Source of the DNA: Bacteroides thetaiotaomicron VPI-5482
Lineage (GTDB): Bacteria; Bacteroidota; Bacteroidia; Bacteroidales; Bacteroidaceae
Direction: 5' to 3'
Assembly (NCBI RefSeq): GCF_000011065.1
Contig: NC_004663.1
Location: 1,550,001 to 1,614,000 of the forward strand
Length of the DNA stretch: 64,000 nt
Position numbers and translations under genes: made by a program. Below the pieces are notes generated by a model, which was not told the DNA's origin, made no database searches, and was given only the letters and a program-made list of their open reading frames with translations. Shown in pieces: positions 53,652-60,592 of the stretch (the stretch's first letter is position 1; every line of letters starts with the position of its first letter).

Positions 53652-53700
53652 GTACTCCAGCACGGTCTTCACGGAGAAAGTGACTGGAGTACTTTTTTAT
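53652..53700 (+). terminator. intrinsic terminator
   Basis: The stem GTACTCCAG (53652-53660) / CTGGAGTAC (53684-53692) is followed by TTTTTT. It ends the regulator transcript. Confidence 0.82.
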
Positions 53701-53792
53701 TTCCATGATGCAGTATTTCGTCATTTCCGGTATTTACTCTATGTACGTACACCTTAATTTTGAGAATTAATAACCTAATTTGTTTAACAAGT

Positions 53793-54449
53793 ATGAAAAC
53801 TTTAACTAAAATGAAAAAAGTATGTTGCTTAAGTCGTTTTGTTTTATTGGTAATGGCATTGGGGATGACCAGTATCTTTACCTCTTGTAGTAGTGATGAT
53901 GATGAAAATATTCCGGTATATTCTCTCAAAGATGTAGAAGGCACCTATTCCGGCAAAATGCAGACAACCTCTATCGCTCCTTTGGAAAATGCAGAGAATG
54001 AAGCTGAAGACGGAGTCACCGTAAATGCCGAATTAAAAGATAATCATATATTAATCAGCAAATTCCCGGTAGAGGATCTGATCAAAAGCATTATCGAAGA
54101 TCCGGACGCAGCCGAAGCCATCATCAAAGCGGTAGGAGATGTAGAATACAAAATCCCTTATCAGGCAGCTTTCAATGATAATAAAGACAACATCTTACTT
54201 CAAATGTCACCTGAACCCTTGGTATTGGAAATCGCAATGGAACCACAACCCATAAGAAAAACTGAAGGGGAAGAAGAAACTCCTAAACTCACCGTAAAAG
54301 TGACAATCAAAGCTGACGAGAAAGGCAGTTATGCTTATGAAGGTCAGAAACTGAAGTTTGCTATTCAGGCAACAGAAGTTACAGTAAATGAAGAACGGTT
54401 TGATAAATTTCCGGCAACGACCTTTTCTTTTGATATGACTAAGAAATAA
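53793..54449 (+). CDS. DUF4840-like lipoprotein
   Basis: This is a 218-residue lipoprotein with signal LLVMALGMTSIFTSC and an acidic Asp-rich linker (SSDDDENIP). The mature part starts SLKDVEGTYSGKMQT and is mostly beta-strand, resembling the Bacteroides DUF4840 group; the family name is from memory and tentative. The ATG at 53793 is preferred, and 53811 is possible. It is a single-gene unit between two terminators. Its function is unknown. Confidence 0.72.
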   Translation: MKTLTKMKKVCCLSRFVLLVMALGMTSIFTSCSSDDDENIPVYSLKDVEGTYSGKMQTTSIAPLENAENEAEDGVTVNAELKDNHILISKFPVEDLIKSIIEDPDAAEAIIKAVGDVEYKIPYQAAFNDNKDNILLQMSPEPLVLEIAMEPQPIRKTEGEEETPKLTVKVTIKADEKGSYAYEGQKLKFAIQATEVTVNEERFDKFPATTFSFDMTKK

Positions 54450-54487
54450 GGTGACTGTTTAATTATTTACAGAATAAAATGTAAAAG

Positions 54488-54525
54488 AGAGTGTGTCTGC
54501 GAAAGAAGACGCACTCTTTTTTTTA
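54488..54525 (+). terminator. intrinsic terminator
   Basis: The stem AGAGTGTGTCT (54488-54498) / AGACGCACTCT (54507-54517), with one G-U pair, is followed by T8. Confidence 0.85.
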
Positions 54526-54564
54526 TAGACGAAAGGCATCATCCGTTCTATGAAAAGAGTAGGA

Positions 54565-54627
54565 TAAAAAACGGTGGATGACAAACGATGCCCGGTTTTA
54601 ACCGTATCATTCGTTTATCATCCACCG
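54565..54627 (-). terminator. terminator of the pot operon
   Basis: A long stem joins 54608-54627 and 54572-54590 (19 of 20 positions pair, one bulge). On the minus strand the stem is followed by T6 (complement of 54566-54571), so it terminates the potABCD transcript 20-80 nt past potD. Confidence 0.85.
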
Positions 54628-54649
54628 CTTATTACCGAGTGTTTTTAAC

Positions 54650-56026
54650 TTACCGCTTCACATTCTTTTTTCTCTTTCTTCTGCTTCTGCGATTTTGTTG
54701 TTTCCGACGGCTGTAGCGTTGCCATCTCTTATAAATCATCCATCCGCTCATCAAAGCTACGACAACAAAAATCAGAATAGTAATACCTACCCCCAGGTTG
54801 TCACCTTTGATGCGTGACCAGATATCCAGTACCTCTTTGGTTTTATCTCCGAAGTCACGAATCATAGCGCAGCGTTCCACCACCTTACGGTCGGGATATT
54901 GAATCTTATCAATCTGTATGCTGTCGGCATCCGGATCGAAGAAATAACTTAAATCCGCATAATAATCCAGAGTCGTATCCACTTTCTCTTCCAGAATCTC
55001 CGGTGTAGCGATAGAACTCACATATCCACAGAAATCCATATTACGCAACGCAATGTCCGGACGGCACATAAAGTTGATAAAGTAGCTGGCAGCCACCGGA
55101 TTCTTCGCATATTTAGGAATCACCCAGCCATCATACCAGATATTACTTCCTTCTTTCGGAACCACGTAGTCAAGGTCCACTCCTACCGCATTCGCCTCTT
55201 CAATCGCCCATATCGCATCGCCACTCCAGGTCATATTCAGCCATGCTTTATTCTTCGTCATCATCTCCTTACCGAAGTCCGCTTCCCAACCGGCAATATT
55301 CGGTTTCATAGCTTTCAGATACTTTTCGGCTACCTCCATAGCACGTGGCGAGTAATCATTCATCAGGTCTTCCACCGTCACCGTCCCTTCTTCCAGCTCT
55401 TTGGCATGGGCATAGATAACAGCTGTTCCATAAGCGTCACGGTAACTGTCTTTCATCAGAATCTTTCCTGCATATTTCTTATCCCAAAGACATTCCCAGG
55501 AGAAAGCGTCGGAATCGGGAACGTATGCCCGGTTATAAAGAATACCTGCGGTCCCCCACATATAGCAGACAGCGTAACGGCTTGCTTCTTCACCCGGCTG
55601 ACTCAGTTTATTAATCTGTTCGCGAATAAATGGTGACACATTATTCATGTAATTAGGGGAATGGGCGAAAGTGGTGTCAATAGGCAACAACAGATGCTTT
55701 TTCAGCATTCTCTCAATGATATATTCCGAAGGACAAACCACATCAAAATCCTCATGTCCTTTTTCTATTTTCGTCAACATGATCTCGTTGATGTCGAATG
55801 TCTGATAGACGATGCGGATATCTTCACCTGTCTGTTCTTTATAGTACGCCTGGAAATCTTCGAGTACACCTTCTCCTATATAATCTGCCCAGTTATAGAT
55901 CTTAAGAACTCTCTCGCGTGGCTCGCCGGAATTGTAGCAACCGCTCAGAAAACCAGCCAGCACCAGCAAAAACAAGTTAACAGCAACTATTCTTTTCATT
56001 TTATTTACGTAGCAGTACATGTTCAT
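54650..56026 (-). CDS. potD: PotD-like spermidine/putrescine-binding lipoprotein with C-terminal membrane helix
   Basis: This is a 458-residue polyamine-binding protein: lipoprotein signal with lipobox LSGC, a PotD/PotF-type binding domain (LKIYNWADYIGEGVLEDFQAYY, DVVCPSEYIIERMLKK, LNMTWSGDAIWAIEEAN, NIWYDGWVIPKYAKNPVAA), then an unusual C-terminal extension. The extension has a transmembrane helix at about 412-433 (GITILIFVVVALMSGWMIY) followed by an Arg/Lys-rich tail (RRSRRKRKKNVKR). E. coli PotD has 348 residues and no such tail. The ATG at 56026 overlaps the potC stop; a second ATG at 55999 is possible. Confidence 0.88.
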   Translation of the reverse strand: MNMYCYVNKMKRIVAVNLFLLVLAGFLSGCYNSGEPRERVLKIYNWADYIGEGVLEDFQAYYKEQTGEDIRIVYQTFDINEIMLTKIEKGHEDFDVVCPSEYIIERMLKKHLLLPIDTTFAHSPNYMNNVSPFIREQINKLSQPGEEASRYAVCYMWGTAGILYNRAYVPDSDAFSWECLWDKKYAGKILMKDSYRDAYGTAVIYAHAKELEEGTVTVEDLMNDYSPRAMEVAEKYLKAMKPNIAGWEADFGKEMMTKNKAWLNMTWSGDAIWAIEEANAVGVDLDYVVPKEGSNIWYDGWVIPKYAKNPVAASYFINFMCRPDIALRNMDFCGYVSSIATPEILEEKVDTTLDYYADLSYFFDPDADSIQIDKIQYPDRKVVERCAMIRDFGDKTKEVLDIWSRIKGDNLGVGITILIFVVVALMSGWMIYKRWQRYSRRKQQNRRSRRKRKKNVKR

Positions 56027-56820
56027 GATTCTTTCTTCTTCGTTTTTCCGGCACGGTAATTAATTACTATCAGTAAAGCCAGTACCACCACAAAAATAAT
56101 GGCGGACAACGGGCGGAGCTCGGGAGTCAGACCTCCCTTGCGGGCATCGGCATAGATATAGGTGGAAAGCGTTTCCAGCCCTTGATTACCGATGGTAAAT
56201 ACAGTTACGGCAAAATCATCGATTGAAAGCGTCAGTGCAAGCATAAAGCCGCTGATCATTCCCGGACGAATCTCCGGAATGATTACCTTCCGCAAAGCCT
56301 GCATAGGTGTAGCTCCCAAATCGAGGGCAGCTTCATAAATGTTCGGATTCATTTGTTTCAGGCGCGGCAGAACGCTTAATACGACGTAAGGAGTACAAAA
56401 AGTGATGTGCGCCAGTACCACTGTGGTATATCCCTGCGTGATTCCGAGAGATACGAATAAAAGGAAAAGCGATATACCGGTTATGATATCACCGTTCAGA
56501 ATAGGAATACTATTCACAAAACCAATCGCCTTGCGCGAGCGTGCTTTTAAGTTGAAGATGCCGATGGCAGCGATGCTGCCCAACAAGGTAGATGCCGTGG
56601 CAGCCAGCAGCGCAATGGTAATGGTATTGATCAGGGCATTCATCAGAGAATGATGGGCACCTGTATTAAATAGCGATGAATAAAGTTTGGTCGAAAACCC
56701 GGTCCAGTTACCCAATACCTTCGCCTCGGTAAAAGAGTAAATCACAATGATCACAATAGGGGAATATAGCAACAGCAGTAATACCCACAGGTAAGTCTGA
56801 GCGAATATCTTCTTTACCAT
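56023..56820 (-). CDS. potC: spermidine/putrescine ABC permease PotC
   Basis: This is a 265-residue inner-membrane permease with six helices and the BPD transport signature EAALDLGATPMQALRKVIIPEIRPGMISG (EAA loop that contacts PotA). It pairs with PotB to form the channel. It overlaps potB by 7 nt and potD by 4 nt, so translation is coupled through the whole operon. Confidence 0.93.
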   Translation of the reverse strand: MVKKIFAQTYLWVLLLLLYSPIVIIVIYSFTEAKVLGNWTGFSTKLYSSLFNTGAHHSLMNALINTITIALLAATASTLLGSIAAIGIFNLKARSRKAIGFVNSIPILNGDIITGISLFLLFVSLGITQGYTTVVLAHITFCTPYVVLSVLPRLKQMNPNIYEAALDLGATPMQALRKVIIPEIRPGMISGFMLALTLSIDDFAVTVFTIGNQGLETLSTYIYADARKGGLTPELRPLSAIIFVVVLALLIVINYRAGKTKKKES

Positions 56821-57614
56821 AGCCCACCTCCTTCGTTCGTATTATCCTTATCATCGGTACTGAACAGTGAAGTCGCGGCTATCAGCAGCAGCATGATCAG
56901 CGAAAGTGCTGCCCCATAGTTCCACATACTGTTATTGATATTCTCCTGAATGGTAGTACCAAAGAGTTTGATATTGTTCATCGTCAGCAGTTCGGCAATG
57001 GCGAATGTCGAAATAGTCGGCATAAACACCATCATGATACCGCTCATGACTCCCGGCATGGAAAGCGGGAGAACTGCTTTGAAAAAGACCTGTACAGGAT
57101 TAGCCCCCAAGTCCTGCGCCGCCTCAATGTAGCTATGGTCCATCTTCTGCAATGTGTTATAGATGGGATAGATCATGAAGGGGATAAAGTTGTAAACCAT
57201 ACCGAAGATCAGTGCTCCCTCTCCCAGCGGAACGCTGAAAAAGTCGAATAAAGCGACAGTGGCAAGGGTACGTACCAGAATATTCACCCACATGGGCAGG
57301 ATAAACAACACCACCATTGTTTTGGAACGGTTCAGCTTGCTGTTGCTTAATATCCAGGCTGCGGGATATCCCAGCAGGATACAGATAAGAGTCGTAATAA
57401 TGGCAATACCTATGGAATAGACGAAGGTATTGATCGCTTCGGGATGTTCGAAGAATTTCTGAAAATTGGCGAGTGTCAGATGACCGTTATCATCGGTAAA
57501 CGCATACACGACAATTAGAACCAACGGTATGACCACAAAGATCGCCGAGAAAATAATGTAAGGAAGAGTCCAGCTCTTACGTGATGACAAAAATACTATA
57601 AACTTCTTATTCAC
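56814..57614 (-). CDS. potB: spermidine/putrescine ABC permease PotB
   Basis: This is a 266-residue permease with six helices and EAA motif EAAQDLGANPVQVFFKAVLPLSMPGVMSG. It is the partner of PotC. It starts 11 nt after the potA stop and overlaps the potC start. Confidence 0.93.
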   Translation of the reverse strand: MNKKFIVFLSSRKSWTLPYIIFSAIFVVIPLVLIVVYAFTDDNGHLTLANFQKFFEHPEAINTFVYSIGIAIITTLICILLGYPAAWILSNSKLNRSKTMVVLFILPMWVNILVRTLATVALFDFFSVPLGEGALIFGMVYNFIPFMIYPIYNTLQKMDHSYIEAAQDLGANPVQVFFKAVLPLSMPGVMSGIMMVFMPTISTFAIAELLTMNNIKLFGTTIQENINNSMWNYGAALSLIMLLLIAATSLFSTDDKDNTNEGGGLW

Positions 57615-57625
57615 TTCCTTTCCTG

Positions 57626-59017
57626 TTAATCGGTTATTTTAATTACACGAATCGCATCCGGAGGGATAGTAATACCCACACGGTCTCCGTCATCCCAGAC
57701 ATCGTTCGTATCCACAAACACATTCTCGTCCCAGTCAGACCATACAGTCAGATGGTAATGATCACCTTTATAAAGGATGAACTTCACTTCTCCCGTCAGC
57801 GTACCGTCTTCTTCGTTATCCTGCAAGATCACTTTATCAAAGTCTACTTCGACCTTGACATCCGTACCGGATTCCAGCCCTTCCACAGAAGCACATTCGA
57901 ACGTACAGCCCAGGAACTCTACATGAGTAGCATCCTGCAACTTTCCTTCAAATGTATTGCATACACGTTCTTTCTTCATAATATGAATATCAAACGGCTT
58001 CACCAGCAGCCCCACTTCCGCACCGACTTCAAAATGATGATAATCCTGAACAAGGAACTCATATCCGCCACAAAGCACAGTCATTTCATAGTGTACCCCT
58101 TTGAAGATCGAAGTCTGTACCACACCGGTCAGTTGCGCCATCTCCGAAACCGGGAAAATATAAAGGTCTTCCGGACGAATGACTACGTCCACCGGAGTAT
58201 TTTCACCGAAACCTTCGTCCACGCATTCAAACTCCGTACCACAAAAGCGTACCAGTTTATCATGAATCATCGTTCCGTTGAGAATATTACTTTCTCCGAT
58301 AAAATCCGCAACAAATGAATTGATCGGCTCATTATAGATATCAATCGGCGTACCGATCTGCTGGATTTTTCCTTCGCTCATCACGACAATCGTATCACTC
58401 AATGTCAAGGCTTCTTCCTGATCATGAGTTACGTATACAAATGTAATGCCCAGAGATTTATGCATTTCTTTCAGTTCCATCTGCATATCCTTGCGCATTT
58501 TGAGGTCGAGCGCAGCCAACGGTTCGTCGAGCAGCAAAACTTCCGGCTCATTGACAATGGCACGGGCAATAGCTACACGCTGTTGCTGGCCACCGGAAAG
58601 AGAATCTACATCCCGATACTCGTAATCCGTCATACCAACCATCTTCAATGCGGCTTTCACCTTCTTGCCGATTGTCTGTTTCGGCGTCTTTTTCAGCTTC
58701 AGGCCGAAAGCAATATTGTCGTATACATTCAAATGCGGGAACAGGGCATATTTCTGAAATACCGTGTTCACCGGACGTTTATGGGGTGGAGTCTGTGTGA
58801 TTTCCTTACCCGATATTCGGATTTCGCCTTCCGAAGCTGTCTGAAAACCGGCAATGAGACGCAACAATGTCGTTTTTCCGCAGCCGGAAGGTCCGAGAAT
58901 CGTAACAAACTCGCCCTTTTTCACGTTCAGAGTTACATCATCCAAAGCTGTTTTGTCGCCAAAAAACTTCGATACATGGCTAACCTCAATGATGGATTTG
59001 TCTTCTTGCATATTCAT
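57626..59017 (-). CDS. potA: spermidine/putrescine ABC ATP-binding protein PotA
   Basis: This is a 463-residue ATPase with Walker A GPSGCGKTT, Q-loop VFQKYALFPH, signature LSGGQQQRVAIARAI and Walker B EVLLLDEPLAALD. After the nucleotide-binding domain come two TOBE-like segments (TGVVQTSIFKGVHYEMTVL and TGEVKFILYKGDHYHLTVW). This makes it longer than E. coli PotA (378). The start is the ATG at 59017 (or 59011); the open frame runs on to a GTG at 59062, but a -7 box TACCTTTG at 59035-59042 lies in between. It is first in the potABCD operon. Confidence 0.93.
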   Translation of the reverse strand: MNMQEDKSIIEVSHVSKFFGDKTALDDVTLNVKKGEFVTILGPSGCGKTTLLRLIAGFQTASEGEIRISGKEITQTPPHKRPVNTVFQKYALFPHLNVYDNIAFGLKLKKTPKQTIGKKVKAALKMVGMTDYEYRDVDSLSGGQQQRVAIARAIVNEPEVLLLDEPLAALDLKMRKDMQMELKEMHKSLGITFVYVTHDQEEALTLSDTIVVMSEGKIQQIGTPIDIYNEPINSFVADFIGESNILNGTMIHDKLVRFCGTEFECVDEGFGENTPVDVVIRPEDLYIFPVSEMAQLTGVVQTSIFKGVHYEMTVLCGGYEFLVQDYHHFEVGAEVGLLVKPFDIHIMKKERVCNTFEGKLQDATHVEFLGCTFECASVEGLESGTDVKVEVDFDKVILQDNEEDGTLTGEVKFILYKGDHYHLTVWSDWDENVFVDTNDVWDDGDRVGITIPPDAIRVIKITD

Positions 59018-59034
59018 ACTAAAAGTTTGGGCTG

Positions 59035-59042
59035 CAAAGGTA
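59035..59042 (-). promoter_or_regulatory. -7 box of the potABCD operon
   Basis: TACCTTTG on the minus strand, 18 nt before the potA ATG, matches the -7 consensus. The -33 element is not clear. Confidence 0.55.
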
Positions 59043-59116
59043 CACATTTCTACGATTTCCACCTACGTGTTAATCTAATATAACAGTGTTTTTCGATGCC
59101 AGACAGAAAAAAAATC

Positions 59117-59124
59117 TATCTTTG
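59117..59124 (+). promoter_or_regulatory. -7 box of the thioredoxin-like lipoprotein gene
   Basis: TATCTTTG is a perfect -7 box 32 nt before the ATG. A weak -33 candidate TTTC lies at 59091-59094, with 22-nt spacing. Confidence 0.6.
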
Positions 59125-59156
59125 CATAAATATTTATTCACTAATTTTACAAAAGC

Positions 59157-60257
59157 ATGAAAAAGTTAACTTATTTAGTTATTGCGACGGCAGCGTTGGG
59201 TATGGTAGCTTGTACCGGAAACAAAGCCGGATACGTTATCACAGGTACAGTAGAAGGCGCTGCTGACGGCGACACTGTTTACCTTCAGGAAGCAACAGGC
59301 AGAAATCTTACAAAACTAGATACCGCAGTCATCTCTAAAGGTACTTTCACCTTCGAAGGCACACAGGATTCTGCAGTAAACCGTTATGTCACTTGCGAAG
59401 TGAACGGAGAACCTCTGATGATTGATTTCTTCCTTGAAAACGGTAAAATAAACATTGCACTGACAAAGGACAATGATTCTGCAACCGGTACTTCCAACAA
59501 TGACGCTTACCAAGCTATCAGAACTCAAATCAATGATATCAGCCAAAAGATGAACGCTATCTACGAAGCGATGGGAGATTCTTCTTTGAGTGACGAGCAG
59601 AAAGAAGCCAAGCAAAAAGAAGGTGCCCGGCTGGAAGAAGAATATGATAAAGTAATCAAAGAAGGTGTACAGAAAAACATCACCAACCCGGTAGGTGTAT
59701 TCTTGTTCAAACAGACTTTCTACAATAACTCTACTGAAGAGAATGCAGCTTTGCTGGAACAAATCCCGGCTAATTTCCAAAATGACGAAACAATCGTAAA
59801 AGTTAAGGAACAGACTGAAAAACAAAAGAAGACTGCCGTAGGTACTAAGTTCATTGACTTCGAAATGCAGACTCCGGAAGGAAAAACTGTGAAACTGTCT
59901 GATTACGCAGGTAAAGGTAAAGTGGTACTGGTAGACTTCTGGGCTAGCTGGTGTGGTCCTTGCCGTCGTGAAATGCCTAACCTGGTAGAAGCTTACGCTC
60001 AGTACAAAGGCAAAAACTTCGAAATCGTCGGTGTATCTCTTGATCAGGATGCTGCTGCATGGAAAGAGTCTATTAAAAAACTGAATATGACCTGGCCGCA
60101 AATGTCTGACCTGAAGTTCTGGCAGAGTGAAGGCGCACAGCTTTATGCAGTGAACAGCATTCCTCACACTGTTCTGATTGATGGCGACGGTACTATCATT
60201 GCCCGTGGTCTTCATGGAGAAGGTCTTCAGGCTAAATTGGCAGAAGTAGTCAAATAA
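59157..60257 (+). CDS. thioredoxin-fold lipoprotein with DUF4369 domain
   Basis: This is a 366-residue lipoprotein (lipobox GMVAC). The N-terminal DUF4369-like domain (GYVITGTVEGAADGDTVYLQEA) is followed by a helical Glu/Lys-rich linker at about 120-220 and a C-terminal AhpC/TSA-Redoxin domain with active site WASWCGPCRREMP (Cys266, Cys269) and cis-Pro loop NSIPHTVLID. Such proteins are TlpA/ResA-like periplasmic disulfide reductases. It is a single-gene unit. The substrate is unknown. Confidence 0.9.
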   Translation: MKKLTYLVIATAALGMVACTGNKAGYVITGTVEGAADGDTVYLQEATGRNLTKLDTAVISKGTFTFEGTQDSAVNRYVTCEVNGEPLMIDFFLENGKINIALTKDNDSATGTSNNDAYQAIRTQINDISQKMNAIYEAMGDSSLSDEQKEAKQKEGARLEEEYDKVIKEGVQKNITNPVGVFLFKQTFYNNSTEENAALLEQIPANFQNDETIVKVKEQTEKQKKTAVGTKFIDFEMQTPEGKTVKLSDYAGKGKVVLVDFWASWCGPCRREMPNLVEAYAQYKGKNFEIVGVSLDQDAAAWKESIKKLNMTWPQMSDLKFWQSEGAQLYAVNSIPHTVLIDGDGTIIARGLHGEGLQAKLAEVVK

Positions 60258-60296
60258 ATGAAGCTGATAAGAGACTTCACCTAATGAAGTAACACT

Positions 60297-60382
60297 TGTG
60301 CCATACCGTTGTCACACTTGTGCCACCATATTGGCACAGTTATGCCACGCCGTTGGCACAGTTGTGCCAATAGGATGGCACA
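60297..60382. repeat. 22-nt-period palindrome array C (TGGCACA..TGTGCCA)
   Basis: TGTGCCA (or TATGCCA) occurs at 60297, 60319, 60341 and 60363, and TGGCACA (or TGTCACA) at 60310, 60332, 60354 and 60376, each exactly 22 nt apart. Adjacent halves make 16-nt palindromes such as TGGCACAGTTGTGCCA (60354-60369), with 6-nt spacers of different sequence. The array lies 40 nt downstream of the thioredoxin-like gene, in a convergent gap with glgP. A separate ordinary terminator follows at 60501. Confidence 0.88.
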
Positions 60383-60500
60383 ACATCCGACAAGGTATCT
60401 TATTCCTGTTAACGCAGTAGGTAAATCTGATCCAAGTACAGGCACTTTTGCCGAAAATACTGATCTTATCCACACCGTTACATTGAGATATAAAAAGATA

Positions 60501-60545
60501 GCCCCTGCAATTTCGATCGCTCGAATTGCAGGGGCTTCTTTTATA
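60501..60545. terminator. bidirectional intrinsic terminator
   Basis: The stem GCCCCTGCAATT (60501-60512) / AATTGCAGGGGC (60524-60535) is followed by TTCTTTTATATA on the plus strand, and on the minus strand by TATCTTTTTAT. It serves the convergent thioredoxin-like and glgP transcripts. Confidence 0.88.
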
Positions 60546-60592
60546 TAGGGACGTCAAGCAGGGAAGCGTCACTTCCCTACTTCGTCAAGCTA

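Noticed and set aside
59316..60215. 299-codon ORF antisense to the thioredoxin-like gene
   Set aside because: Phe/Ser-rich translation without domains; the plus-strand gene has a lipobox and a CGPC motif.
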